Shown here in pieces: positions 33,491-45,763 of a DNA stretch of 64,000 nucleotides. A program made the translations under genes and the position numbers. This stretch comes from Cycas panzhihuaensis. Its lineage: Eukaryota > Cycadophyta. Within the stretch, counting starts at the first letter, position 1, and each line of letters starts with the position of its first letter. Location of the stretch: positions 13,640,001-13,704,000 of the forward strand of contig CM041465.1 in assembly GCA_023213395.1 (NCBI GenBank). Direction: 5' to 3'. The notes under the pieces are model-generated. The model ran no database searches, was not told where the DNA came from, and saw only the letters and a program-made list of their open reading frames with translations.

Positions 33491-33949
33491 GTACCAGTGA
33501 TGTTCATGTTTACTAGTGAGAGGTAGCCTATTTAGGTTGAATGAAATAATAGGTGGGTCATAGGATGTGGTGACCACAAAAGGAATGGTAGCCTCTTTAT
33601 GGCCAATGACCTCAAGGAGTAAGGCATGTTAATCAAGAAAGATTTATAGGACATCAATTATAAACATCCCTACAAAGACTATATGGAGTTCTTCTATAAT
33701 GAAAAAGGTCTTCCCCTTACTAGTGGGTTTGGAAAAAGCCCTTATAAAGTCATACATTTTGAGTTAGATAGGTATAATCTTGGGAACAATCAAGATTTCA
33801 ATGAGGGATGGTTTTGAAGAAGGTTATTGGGACATAGAAGCCTCCTCAGCCTTCTTAGTTACTTAGGCATAGGTCACTAGGTTGACTTAGGTGGTCTTCA
33901 ATATGTGGATGACCCATTCTCCTTTGGGATTAGGGTTTGGAGAGGAGTT

Positions 33950-36430
33950 TTGAGCCATAGGGCTAATGGGACTAGAAAAATCAATCATATCCTTACCCTT
34001 AGGTTGATTGGATGAGGGGGTAGATAGAGTCCCCTTCCTTTATAGTTGTGGGTACCCCCTACCACTCAGTTTTATGGTTAGGGTGGTTGCTCAAGAGTGT
34101 CATGGTTTGGGAAGAGGTCTTAGTGGAATAGTTAGTTTTAATTTTGGTTTGGAAGTGGGTTAAGTAGATGGGTCTCTTAGTAAAGCTAGCTGAAGATGTT
34201 GGGTCCAATATCAAGTGTCATCATGGGTATATTAGCCATAGATAGAGTACCACCTCTTGTTAAACAAAGGTTTGGATCTCTTATATCATGAGGATTCAAG
34301 ACTTTCCTTAATTGGCTATATAGTTTAGGTGGTTTGATGGACTAGCCCATAACTATATAAAGGATCCTATGGCTTGGTGGTGGATTGGGTTAATTATAGT
34401 TTGAAATCTTCAAGTGTCTATTTAAAGGAATGAATAGTAAGTGTTAATGAGTCCATAGTCTTATTGATGATACCAATAGAAGGCTTGGACAATAGTATTT
34501 GGCCCCTTCAGTCATGTGAAGGAGGTAGTGCCTTGCAACATGATGCATTCTTATTGATCTTCTTAAGACTAGCTTAGATCTTAATAGATTTTAAGTCCAA
34601 GTACTTGGCTATGGCTAAATTATACATCATCACTCACATCTTAAGGACCTCAACATGGACCTCAAGGTGTAAAGTATTAACAAATATGTTTCTCTTCAAA
34701 TCCTTAGGTAGTGTGGCCTTTGAGGAATAAAGGAGGTTGTGAAACCTATAGATGAAATATCTATTGAGTTTATCTACTCCTTATTTAAGGGAGAGTAGGG
34801 CCTTAACTCCACTCTTAAAGAGTCTTACCATATCAAAACAGTTGATGAATGAGTCAACTAATTACTAGAAGTAGATTATAAAATGGGCAGGGAGATGATA
34901 AAATAACTTCAATGCATCTTCTTAAAGTGGCTTAGGAAATAACTTCATTAGTATGTAGTCATATACCTAATAATTGATACATGCCATGGCAAATACCCTA
35001 ACATGCTTGGTTATATTTTATAAAGAAGTGGTAATAAAATTAGGCACTTATGGTAGGTGAAGGGGTAAATTGGTTCTCAAGGTCTCTAATGAAAGATAGA
35101 TAGACCTATACTCCATAAAGGATCATGTCCCAGGTTGGACTAAAGAGTCAAATGGACTATAGAAAGATTATGGATAATATCTTGCTCATGCTTAAGATAG
35201 ATATTAGGGGTATGATAGATAAGAGGCATGCCCATTTTGGTGAGGTATATAAGAGGATGTGGCATGGGGAACATCCCCTACTTAACATGGAGGATTCATA
35301 TCAAGGTAAGAATGACTGGGATATAGGGATGGTTAAGAGCAACTCAAACCCCCATAATCTTGGTTATGGTAAGAGGGGGTAGCTTGGGTCATTGCCCCTT
35401 AAGGAATTGGGGTTGAAAAGGGTGGAACTAAAGGAGCCCCAGGTATGACCTAATGGACATGAGAAGGTGGGATTGATTAGTGTGTGTAAGAAGAAGGGTG
35501 TAAGAGGGGATTCTACCCATATGGCCTTCTAATAGGGGGACCAACCCTATAGGGGCAGAGAGGATCTACCCCATAAGTAGGGAGAGGTTGAGATCCCTTA
35601 TACCCCTATTATTAGGATGTATATCCTAATGAGATATATAGTGAGGGGTCCACATGATGTGGGTAAAACATATGGTCCTCCACAATACCCCATATAGTGA
35701 GGATGAGAAGGAACATATAGAGTGACTAGAGGAATGAAGACTATGCTTAGTTGGGGAATGGTGGTTTGTAACGGTGGAAGTAAATTGGGAAGTTTAGGGG
35801 GTAGCTTAGGAAAGGGCCTATGTTAAGTTAGATCCTCCTCCAAGTGAGGTACTTGCAGTGATAGGTGTAGTAGTTGAATTTGGAGGTAGTGAGGGTAGTT
35901 TGAGTAGAAATGAGAATGTGGAGTAGCACAAAGGTCATAAAAGAGGTGAACAAAACTTGTTGGGCCCAAATAGGGGTGATATCTCCTATTGCTACCTCAA
36001 AATAGGATCATAAAGCCTCCATTATATTCCATGGTGGAGTGTGGGTTTGATCAGAAGAGGGAACATGCCCACCTTACTAATTTAGCTAAAGAGGAAAGGG
36101 AGGAAATGCCTATTTAAGATCTTGAACAAGGTCTTGAGGGATTATACCCCTAATTATATGTACATGTGAGCTAACTAAGTTGTTGTAGAACTCATTGGAC
36201 TCATATGAGGGATGTGTCAAGTTGCTACCAGCATAGGTGGGATCTTCATATAAGAATAGTACCTCATGTTGGGGCTAATCATGGGCATAAGGGTCAAATG
36301 GACATTCAAAGGACTAATAGCTTACCATTGGTAACTCTTAGTGACTCGAGGAAATAGGTGCATACGTAGGGTCTAGATCTATAGGTAGGAGACCATATAA
36401 CTGATAAGAGAATCATTGCATTTGAGATTT
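33950..36430 (-). pseudogene. Tat-3 gag
   Basis: No single frame survives. On the - strand a capsid-like core lies near 34990-34640: MKLFPKPL-EDALKLFYHLPAHF, then LTHS and YLLILYTLRS, resembling the LFP.SL..DAL.WF..LP pattern of gypsy gag. A Pro-rich N-terminal part is near 36430-35800 (DPTYAPISSS, YEDPTYAGSNLTHPSYESNE). Identification depends on this core and on the protease just downstream. Confidence 0.6.
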
Positions 36431-36809
36431 AACTAACTCTTTTAGATAAGTAATGAGAAAAAAAGGTCCTTGTACAATTTGAATTAAGTAACATATTTAG
36501 AAAATAGGAACAAAAGGAAGGGAGAGGGAAATCCTATATATACCAAGTGATTTCTAACTGGTAGGTCCCTAATATGGTCTATAGTGAAATATGCATATAG
36601 GGGGTAACACACATAAATCTCCATTTTATAAACAAACCCTAGGGTGAAAAGGAGCTATGTAAAGATGAGAGTGGACCAAGCACCTCCTATAAGGCACTCA
36701 TACATCTCATGGATGAGAGTATAAGGCTAAAATTAGCTACATAAGGGTAACATTTATGTATGCATATGCCTAATATGTCATTCAGGGTGTGGAGAACCTA
36801 TTGGGAGTA
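36431..36809 (-). other. Tat-3 leader, left piece
   Basis: No coding frame. It ends with ACAAA at 36810-36814, the target duplication of Copia-B, and resumes after the same five bases at 59187-59191. Confidence 0.55.
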
Positions 36810-36814
36810 ACAAA

Positions 36815-37063
36815 TATCAAATTTATCAACAAGATCATATAACATGTGCATTTAAATAAAGTAGAATCTAAAACTAAGATTAACACAAAATAATAGAGCA
36901 AATTAATTGTACGAACACACTATGGGTAAATTAGTTATGCTATGTGTCTAAATTTAAGTAGAGCTTATGAATATATCAAAAGATCAATGTACAAATAAAG
37001 GGATCATGCTTAATTAATAAGTATATAATGCCCAAATACAAATAATATGATTATCTAACTTAG
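36815..37063 (-). repeat. Copia-B 3' LTR, outer piece
   Basis: Matches 58808-59060 along its length (tttaaataaa..tagat, gcttaattaataa). The terminal CA has become TA on the - strand. It is interrupted by Copia-C after CTTAG. Confidence 0.92.
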
Positions 37064-37258
37064 TATTAGGAAATAAATTATAATGCACATTTGTGGTATT
37101 GTGGTTGGCCTACAAAATTATTATCTTTTCACCTATTTAATAGGCATATAATCATATTATACATTGTAATATTTTAATATGGTTTATAAAGGTACCTTGC
37201 GATACCATTTTTTATATAGGTGTTTTGTACTTGTTTGATTACTTATATATTTCTAACA
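37064..37258 (+). repeat. Copia-C 5' LTR
   Basis: Begins TATTAGGAAATAAATT (TG changed to TA), ends TTCTAACA, and is followed by the primer site TGGTATTAGAGTGGG at 37259. Confidence 0.92.
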
Positions 37259-38289
37259 TGGTATTAGAGTGGGATAAGTAAGGTCTGTGGTCTCTTCATT
37301 CCATTGATAGCCTATTAGTGCTTCATTGTTACTATGGTCATATCATTACCTTGTACCTATTCCTGCTTTGTTCATTATTGAGATTTGGGATAAGAAGGTG
37401 ACTTTGCAAAGTTATTTAAGAATTGCTAGTTGTTGTTTATGAGTGGGAGACCTGCTTGTGAATCTTCGTATACATGAAGAGATTATCCACCCATCAAAGT
37501 GCCTCTAACCATATCTGAATTTCATTCACCATCATTAATTCGTCAATATATTCTTTTAATTTCTACATTGTTTATTTTTTTTACCAAATTATTTTTGTTT
37601 TTCTTATCAATCTATTTGTTATATTTTCTTTTAGTGGCACCCATTTAATTTTTTTTTAATCTTTGATTAATGTTTTTAGATCATTAATTATATATATCTA
37701 GTAATTCTCTATATTTTTTGCCATTTTTTCTTCACTACATTACTTTTCATCACCAATTCTACTATTTTTTAAATTTTCCATTAATTTTATTTTATTTTTA
37801 CAAAATTCTACAATTTAGTCATAATAAATTTTAATTAAGATCCATCAACCTCTTTCACCTTAGCTCTTAGTCTCATGCAACCCTCATATAACTTGTAACT
37901 AAGTAGTGAAAGGTATTAAACCTTTAATCTCTCTATTTTTTAATTTTAATTTAATTTTATTTAATTACATTTCCTCTAATGGGGTACCTATGTATTTTCC
38001 TTAATATCTTAAGTTCTAGGAGTTTATTTTCTAATCTGTTTAAGCTACTAGAATCTTGACTCATAGCCTATCATTTTGATACTATTTTAATAAAGAATTT
38101 TTCAGCCTAATCATGAGTCTGTGTATTAGATCCTTATTGAGCAACTGAACAAAATTTTTGTTTGCAACTTTTACATCATTTTCTTACCTGTTCCTTAACC
38201 CTAGAAAAGAAAAATATTATAAAGGCCTATTGAATAAAAGGTAATCTCAATGGCAACATATTAGATTAGTTAATCATTACCAAAGTTTA
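37259..38289 (+). other. Copia-C primer site and leader
   Basis: TGGTATTAGAG at 37259-37269 is the initiator-Met primer type. The rest is an AT-rich leader without coding frames. Confidence 0.75.
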
Positions 38290-39140
38290 ATGGATTTGAC
38301 TATCTACCATGGTGAAGGCAAATATAAATTATTTTACAATCAAAAGGTTTGTGGAATATTATTTCTCATAGATTTATAGTTCCTCAACCAAAATCACCTA
38401 GTATGAAATTGGCACTTGATCAAGAGATAAAAAAGGAAGAGCTCTTATAGAAGGATAGTGAGGCACTTTCCATCATATATATATTTATAGCTAAGCACAT
38501 ATTCCCTTGCATATATGAATCTAATACTTCTCATGAAGCATGGAATATCTTGAAGACTAGTTATAAAGGAGCTATACCTTAGAGGATTCAAAATCTGAGA
38601 TTAAATTATAAAAATTTAAAGATGGTACCTATATAATCAATTAATGAGTTTATTATAAAGGTATAAGATCTAGTTAATCAAATGGTATATTTGGGATAGA
38701 ATATTTCTAAACAGAGAGGGGTCAAGAAAATACTAAGGAGTGTAAGTGAAATCATGAAATTTGAGAATATTATGACTACTATTAAGGTAATAAAGGACTT
38801 GTCTACTCTAAACGTTCATCAATTATTGTCCATATTGCTCAATGTGGAAGAAAAGAGTAAAAATAAGGCTATAAGTGAAATTTTGGATCAAGCTTTAGCC
38901 TCAACAACTAATTTAAGGAGAAGATTTAGGCAACCAATCTTTCAAAAGATGAATTAGTCTCAAGAAGCAAATATGTAACAAATTTTTCAATACTCAAGAG
39001 GAAGATCAAAAGGACCAAGTCAAGGAAGAGGTTGGAATTCTTCATCTCAAGGTATAGGTACTTCTTAATGAAGAGGTAGAGGTTATGGACCTCAATGTTA
39101 TAGATGTGGCATATATGAGCATCTAGCTAGAAACTATTAT
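38290..39140 (+). pseudogene. Copia-C gag
   Basis: The early part is riddled with stops but keeps HEAWNIL-like and NLKYKNLK-like traces near 38530-38620. The segment 38754-38957 reads KFENIMTTIKVIKDLSTLNV and continues to a basic tail. A zinc knuckle CYRCGIYEHLARNY near 39092-39133 has its last Cys changed to Tyr by one transition. Confidence 0.78.
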
Positions 39141-39199
39141 TCGGTGAATATAGTTATAGATATGCAAGATAATACATCAATAGATGAGAGTTTATTCTA

Positions 39200-39640
39200 T
39201 ACTAGCTTGATGGCAAATTCTTTAACAAATGATGAATGGTTTATTAACTCTAGATTCTCAAATCATATGAATTATAATACTAAATCTTTTTCAAAGATTG
39301 ATAAGGATCAAAAAGAGAAAGTTATATTTGGAGATGACAATACATAGGAAGTTCAAGGAAGAGGAACTATTTCTATTAAAATAGATAATAGAGAAACAGA
39401 TGTATTTATAGTATGTTGTTTATTCCTAGATTAAAGAAATATCTATTGTTAGTTACTCAAAAGATGGAGCAAAGATACAGGTTAGTATTTGATAATGGTG
39501 AATGCAAAATCTATGACAAGAAAAGAAAATTCTCTTTCATTGCTAAAGGGAAAATGATTGAAGATAGATTGTTTAAATTAGTTTTATGCCCTCAAAATAT
39601 TACATTGAATGCTTCAATTGGTGATGATAGTATTCTATGA
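39200..39640 (+). pseudogene. Copia-C protease, active site lost
   Basis: The active-site strand reads WFINSRFSNHM near 39238-39270, where copia proteases have Asp-Ser-Gly; Asp became Asn and Gly became Arg, both G-to-A changes. The following KVIFGDDNT and GRGTISIKI segments fit the family, and 39413-39640 (MLFIPRLKKYLL onward) leads into the pre-integrase region. Confidence 0.82.
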
Positions 39641-40300
39641 AATCTTTATTATGGACATTTAAATTATGGTAGTCTTATTACCTTAAGAAAGAAAGAAATG
39701 ATTAAGGGCCTTTCATTTATTCAAAGCAATAATGATGTTTGTGAAGGATGTGTTTTTGGAAAACAACATAGAAACAACTTTTCTGAATCTAGTTATCAAT
39801 CTTAAGCTCCATTAAAATTAGTACATGTTGACTTGTATGGGCCCATGAAGAATGTGTCATATGGAAAAGCAAGATATTTCATGATTTTGGTTAATGACTT
39901 CATAAGAAAAAATTGGGTGTACTTTCTTAAAGAAAAATAAAAAACATTCTTGAAATTTGTAGAGTTTAGAGCTATGTCTGAAAGGTAAAGTGGACTCAAG
40001 TTAAAAATCCTCCATTTAGATAATGGGAGAGAATTTATCTCTAATGATTTTAAAGATTTTTGTAGCAAAGTTGGAATAAGGAGATAATTCACAACTCCTT
40101 ATACACCTCCACAAAATGGTATAGTTGAAAGAAAGATAAGGACCATTATGGAAATAACAAGATGTATGTTGAAAGGAAAATAGTTAAATGAGTCCTTTTG
40201 GGATGAAGCAATAAATACTACTATGTATTTACTAAATATAGGTCCAACTAAGCCAGTGAAGAATTTGAATCTTAAAGAAGCATGGATAGGAAAGAAGCTT
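39641..40300 (+). pseudogene. Copia-C integrase
   Basis: The zinc region reads GHLNYGSLITL and CEGCVFGKQHR. The core has MILVNDFIRKNWVYFLKE, HLDNGREFISNDF and PPQNGIVERKIRTIMEI; the second Asp and the Glu are intact, and the first Asp is Asn in VNDF or displaced by one. Three stops break the frame. Confidence 0.87.
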
Positions 40301-40680
40301 TATGTAAGCAACACAGTTGGAAAGCAAAGGTATCAAGTGTATCTTTATGCGTTATTCAAGTGAGCAAAAGGCCTACAGATTATGCGATCTAGTTGAAAAA
40401 AAAAAAATCTATGAATAGAGATGTTATCTATGATGAACATGGTGTATATAAAATTGAAGATGATAAAGGCAAGAAAGTTATAATTGAGGTTGGGGCCTTA
40501 GAAGGGAAAATAAATACAAATACAATTAAAGATACAAGTTTATATCAGCAACAAAGCTAAGATCCAAAATGGGTTATAAGAAGTCATGATCCAAGAAATA
40601 ACCTAGATAGTAACTTGAACAGGAGATTCACGAGATCACAAGCTAGAGTTAATTTTACTTTGATGTCTCAAGTGATATAG
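40301..40680 (+). other. Copia-C integrase C-terminus and linker
   Basis: Traces of the integrase tail (SEQKAYRL-like and MNRDVIYDE near 40355-40435) are followed by an acidic linker to RT. No frame stays open. Confidence 0.5.
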
Positions 40681-41148
40681 AAAAATGAACCTCAAACTTT
40701 TGAAGAAGCTACAAAAAGTAATGAATGGAATCAAGAAATAGAAGTAGAATATGATGCTTTAAGTTGAAATAAAACATGGGATTTAGTTGAGTTACCACCA
40801 AGTAAGAATATTATCAGAACCAAATGGATATATAAGACTAAGTATAAGGTTGATGATATAATTAAAAAATATAAAGATAGACTAGTTACAAAGGGTTATG
40901 CTCAACAGAAAGGTATATGTTATAAATAAATTTTTGCTCTTGTTGCTAAGATGACAACAATTAGGAGTGTTATATGTTTAGCCACTCATCTTGGTTAGAA
41001 GGTCTATCAGATAGATGTTAAATCAACCTTTATTAATTGATATATGGATGAAGAAATTTATATCTCCTAACCTCACAGTTTTAAAGTCAAACGATACAAA
41101 AATTTATTACATAAATTAAAAAGGCTCTATATGGATTAAAGTAAGCAC
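40681..41148 (+). pseudogene. Copia-C reverse transcriptase, N-terminal half
   Basis: Motifs read TFEEATKSNEWNQEIEVEYD, NIIRTKWIYKTKYKVDD, RLVTKGYAQQKGI and YQIDVKSTFIN, up to the LYGLK-A box, where Copia-D was inserted after 41148. Stops and one frameshift lie just before the insertion. The other half is at 50873-51500. Confidence 0.9.
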
Positions 41149-41504
41149 TGTTCAGGAACATAAAATCATACACTAATGTTCCTATCCATAGAATCTTTAA
41201 TCATACATAGTAAACAAATAAGAGTACACATAGAAAACATATGCATATTACACAATATTTACGTGGGAAAACCTTTTCGGAAAAAGACCCAACACAAAAG
41301 GATCATTGATGGATCACATTGATTATTTCACAATGGCTTGATACATTAAATACACAAGGCCTTAAGGCTTTTATATTCTTCCAAGAGGTGTCACATGATT
41401 AGGGTTATGACCCTCCAAATAAATCACATATTTTCACTTGATCACCTTAGTTAAACCATATTAACATTAACATAATGGATTAATAATTAACTACCACATT
41501 AACA
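41149..41504 (-). repeat. Copia-D 3' LTR
   Basis: Begins TGTTCAGGAACATAAAATC on the + strand and ends CATTAACA; it matches 50516-50872. A purine-rich tract on the - strand (AAGGATGGA) abuts its inner edge. Confidence 0.92.
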
Positions 41505-42136
41505 TCCATCCTTAATATGAATGTGGGGAGCCTACCAACTGTAATAGTTGTGTTATCATAAAGGCTAGGACTATCTTGTAGCTTCTTTATCCTTGTTGAT
41601 ATATTCCCCCTTAAGGATAACATTCGTGAGTCCAAGTCTGATATGCATCTTCGTGAATTGATCTTTAGTGAGTGGCTTGGTAAACATGTCTATAAGCTAA
41701 AATTCACTCAGATAGTAGTCAGCCTGTAGCTTCCTTGATTTGACCTATTCATGAATCTAATGGTGATGAATCTCAATATGCTTCATATGTGCATGAAACC
41801 TTGGATTCTTTGACAAGCAAATGGTACTCTAATTATTAATAAAAATAACTAGATATCCATTGGAAACTCCAAGAGACCTTATAACCATATGACTTCCTTC
41901 ATACCAACACTAAGTCCTTGATATTCTACCTCTGTAGAAGATAGCATCAATGTTTGTTACTTATTTAGCTATCATAAAATAAATCCATTACCAACACCAA
42001 ATAGGTATATAGTAGTGGACTTCTGATCGCCAAAGTCTCCTCCCCAATCAACATCTATATAGCCATATAATTTTATCTCTTTACCTTGATAGTACTCGAG
42101 TCCAAGATTAATTGTCCCCTTCAAATACTTTAGAAT
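41505..42136 (-). pseudogene. Copia-D RNase H region and pol end
   Basis: Coding traces on the - strand are collinear with copia RNase H (DYWGGDFGDQKSTT near 42040 and SKKQ..V-LSS-EA near 41930), but stops are dense. The inner part 41505-41650 is untranslated sequence before the PPT. Confidence 0.6.
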
Positions 42137-42689
42137 CTACTTTGCTATAACTAAATGAGTCTCATGATGATTCTGTATATAGTGAGAAACTAATCCAATA
42201 GCATATGTGATATCAGGTATGGTATGAGTCAAATAAATCAGACTCCCTACCAACTGGTGATATTTGGTGCTATCTATAGAGGGCTTGGCCATATCCTTTT
42301 GTAACTTTTCACCTTTTACATATGGTATTGTAATTGGTTTGGAATTCTTCATTCCAAATTTCTCTAGCAAGTTCTTCACATACTGAGACTACAATAAAAT
42401 GATCCTGCCATCCATCTACCTGATCTAAATGCCCAAGAAGTAGTGAAGTCTCCTGAGGTCTGTCATGTTAAATAAAGCTCCCATATTAGATTTGACTTTA
42501 GCAATAGCCTTACCATAATTACCATTGACATTTAAATCATACACATACACCATGTAAGTAACTATTAAAGTCCCTCTTCTTTTCATATACAAGTTTGGAT
42601 TAAGTTCTAAAATCTCAAAACTTTCAACTTTTAACTTAGCATCCATCTTTTTACACCAAGCATGAGGTGCTTATTTTAGGCTATAGATT
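42137..42689 (-). pseudogene. Copia-D reverse transcriptase, C-terminal half
   Basis: The - strand reads YSLK, a stop, APHAWCKKMDAKL, then LIVTYMVYVYDLNVNGN, where the catalytic YVDD box has become YVYD, and LRRLHYFLGI. The next open stretch is MKNLLEKFGMKNSKP with QLVGSLIYLTHTIPDITYAI. The domain resumes after Element-E at exactly the codon where the N-terminal half stops. Confidence 0.9.
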
Positions 42690-42920
42690 TGTTGGAATAT
42701 TAATGCATATTTATTTTTGTCCCACATGTAAATAGGTCCCACTCTTTCTATATTGACATGTATTATAAATACATAACATTGTGTATCATATTGTATCATG
42801 TTGTAATAATGTTTTGTTAATATAATGGAGGTACGTTAAGGGTACCGTTTGATCCTAGAGGTACATTTATTTTGTTTGTTTTATGTGCCAATATCTTATT
42901 GCAGGTTCTATTTTACAACA
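42690..42920 (+). repeat. Element-E 5' LTR (231 bp)
   Basis: Runs TGTTGGAATATT to TTTTACAACA. The block ttataaatacata near 42762 is a plausible TATA box. Confidence 0.95.
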
Positions 42921-44354
42921 TGGTATTAGAGTGCCTAGGTTGAGAGAGGTGTTTTGTTCAATATCAGAGCGATGATTTGGGAGGTGCCATCAAGGGTTGA
43001 AAGCATATTCGAGAGAATAAATGTTGAAATTTCTAATAAGTTATGGTGAAATTGAGATGAAATGGCTCATTCTATAAAATTTGAGTGGTCACACTATAGA
43101 TTTTGGGGTGAAAGTGTGAAAATTACAGTAGAATTAATTTCAGCCTATTTTTTTCCGTCGTTGTATTTTTGGGACAGATTTACAACCTCAACTTCAAAGA
43201 GATATAACTTTGGTTACAAGTATCCAAATGACCTCAAATATTTTTTTATTCTGTGCATTTTTTAATTTACTTTATAATGGAAATAGTTTGAGGTTCATCA
43301 GAGTTTAGAATAAAAAGTTATTAGCAGTTTATCAAAATGTACTATTATAGCCCCTAGAAACCCTAATTATGGAATTCTTAAAAGGAGCATAACTTTTGAT
43401 CTAGATATTAGAATTCAATTTCTTCTAAATAGTTGGAATTATATTTAAGAGACCATCATTTCCATCCATATTTTATGTATTTTTGAGCTATATTTTTTTT
43501 AGAAATAAGTTTTTTGAGAATTTAAGAGTTTCATATTGATATAGTGATATGAATGAGGCAATGGTAATGAGGTGACTATTTGAGGCTCTCTTACATATGT
43601 TGTGCATGGGAGAGTATTGTTTCAATATGAGACGACATTAAGTCATGTTGATGTGAATATATTTGGCACTCTATAAGTGATTTGAGATGTATGATGGTGA
43701 TTATTTAATGGTAATTTGAGTGCTTTCTTACATGTGTTTGTATGAGAGAGCTATCGTGACGATGAAATAGTATGGTAATGAAGCGATAGTGCATGTGTTT
43801 GTATGAATGAGTTGGATGGCATATGGCAACTTAGTGCTTCTTGGAATGTGATTTACTTGAAGGAGCTTTATGGGCATGATAAGGTAAATTTAAGGACAAG
43901 AAAAATGATGATTTGAGGTAATGAGGTGCTTGTTGCATGTGAGGTCACATGACAAGATTGGACATTTGTTGGGCATGTTAAGGGAAAAATTAGGGTTGTT
44001 TTGATGATGGTTTTTCAATTGACTGAATGCAAAGAAGGATGAGTTTTTTTTAAGTTACCTAAGTTGCAAGTGTAGTGGCATGAGTTGTGTTTTAGGTAAT
44101 TAAGTGAAGTGTGTGTCTTGGCAATTTAATAGTGACATGAGGTATGTATGATTTCTATGAGATATATATGGTATAAGATTTGATTCTATGGTGAAGTAAG
44201 TGTTTCTTTGTATGTGACTATTTGGTAATATATGAGATGCATAAGGCAATGATGTGATGATGAAGTTTGTAATATGAGGGACATGAGACATGAGAAAGTT
44301 TGTTGAGATTGATGGGTGGATTTATTGATTGAGAAAGGGACGTGGTGTTAGAAA
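42921..44354 (+). other. Element-E primer site and leader
   Basis: TGGTATTAGAGTGCC at 42921-42935 is the tRNA-iMet type. The following 1.4 kb has no convincing coding frame; two passages with an ATAACTTT core (near 43203 and 43390) resemble each other. Confidence 0.75.
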
Positions 44355-45509
44355 ATGACATTTACAATCATGGAGGATAATGATATGGTCATGTATATTT
44401 CTAAAACAAATGAATACTACTTAAGGGATTCGTTTCTTCCAATACCTAAGTGTAAAGGCGGAGACTACTTTTTTTGGACGATTAAAATGAGATGTTTTTT
44501 CATAGCTAGAGGTTTGTGGAAGATTGTTACTAATGGATATAATATCCCTAAGGATGAAGAAGAAAAGGAAATACTTGAGAAGAAAGATAGAAAGGTATTC
44601 ATTATGATTCGTGCTGCATTCAATGAGGTTGATCTTCCTTCCAAATTCTATTTTATCATTCCTATGATTCTACATACAAGTAATGCTAAAGAAGCTTGGG
44701 ATTTTCTAAAGGAAGTATTTGAACAAACTCCTAAAGAGACACAACGAATGATTGACAGGGAAATTAAGGCCAGTTATGGTTATGGTATAGGTACAATGAA
44801 TGAAGAAAATATCAACAACACTGATAAAATGGCATGTCAAGATGAAGAATATATGAGTACTGATGAAATTTCTATTGAATGTAAGGAAACGATGGTTGAA
44901 TACATTGATGAAACTACAACTACTAATGAAGACATTGAAAGTGATAAGTTGATAAAGGTTTATATAGATGACACTATGATTTCAAGAGAGATTTAATATG
45001 AATCTGATGGTCCTATAAAGGATGACTCTTATATTGATGGTATTCCTACTTTAAGTATTGATTCAAGTTTGAATGGTGTTCCTTTTTTAAGCATTGATTT
45101 GATTTCAAAGAGTATGCAAGTTGATTAAGATTTCGCTCCAAAGGTTGAAGAAATCATTATTGTACATGGTGATCAAGAACTTATACAGGATAATGATGAC
45201 AAGAAAGTTGTGTTTGAAGATGGTTACTTACAGGATCTTCATCAAAATCATACTAGACTAGCCACAATGAAGAATCAGGATTTGCACTTGTTAGAGCAGC
45301 TACATCAACATCATCACTACATGATAGAAGATGAAAATCAAGCTGAGAACATCATCCTACAAAGGCATCAGTACAAAATTGAAGACAAAAATCAAGATGA
45401 AGACAACATTCTACATGAAAGACATCACTACAAGATTGCAAACAAGGATCAAGTTGAAGACATCATCTTTAAGACATTTCCAAGGATAAGGCATTGTAAA
45501 TACAAATGA
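44355..45509 (+). pseudogene. Element-E gag with C-terminal repeats
   Basis: One frame from ATG 44355 to 45509 is broken only by TAA at 44994 and TAA near 45126, so it was about 384 codons. Residues 30-150 form a copia gag of the UBN2/DUF4219 kind: GGDYFFWTIKMRCFFIARGLW, then IVTNGY, RKVFIMIRAAFNEV and NAKEAWDFLKEVFE. The middle is acidic. The C-terminus has three repeats of 18-19 residues (45312-45365, 45366-45422, 45423-45476) with the core HxYKIEDKNQxED. No zinc knuckle is present. Such a tail is unusual for copia gag; its role is unknown. Confidence 0.85.
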
Positions 45510-45532
45510 CCTAAATGTGCATTAAGGGGGGG

Positions 45533-45763
45533 TTTTAGAATATTAATGCACATTTATTTTTGTCCCACATGTAAATAGGTCCCACTCTCTCTATATTGAC
45601 ATGTATTATAAATACACAACATTGTGTAGTATATTATATCATATTGTAATAATGTTTTATTAATATAATGGAGGCACCTTAAGGGTACCGTTCGATCCTA
45701 GAGGTGCATTTGTTCTATTTGTTCTATTTGCCAATATCTTATTACAGGTTCTATTTTCCAACA
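45533..45763 (+). repeat. Element-E 3' LTR (231 bp)
   Basis: Starts TTTTAGAATATT (TG changed to TT), ends TTTTCCAACA, and is followed by the perfect duplication AGATT. Confidence 0.94.

Larger units (their letters stand above)
32530..36809 (-). mobile_element. Tat-3: antisense Tat element, gag-protease part
   Basis: The - strand carries linker (32530-33100), protease (33130-33490) and gag (about 33950-36430) of the same family as Tat-1. RT and everything beyond is missing, cut at the Copia-A2 LTR (32529/32530). Its leader is split by Copia-B, continuing at 59192, and its LTR is right of 60443. Confidence 0.7.
42690..45763 (+). mobile_element. Element-E: gag-only LTR retrotransposon (TR-GAG type)
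   Basis: LTRs are 42690-42920 and 45533-45763, both 231 bp; the target duplication AGATT is perfect (42685-42689 and 45764-45768). A primer site TGGTATTAGAGTGCC follows the 5' LTR and a PPT (ttaaggggggg) precedes the 3' LTR. The 2.6-kb interior has one gene, a copia-type gag, and no protease, integrase or RT. About 21 LTR mismatches by eye (9%). It must depend on enzymes of a full copia element. Confidence 0.93.
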
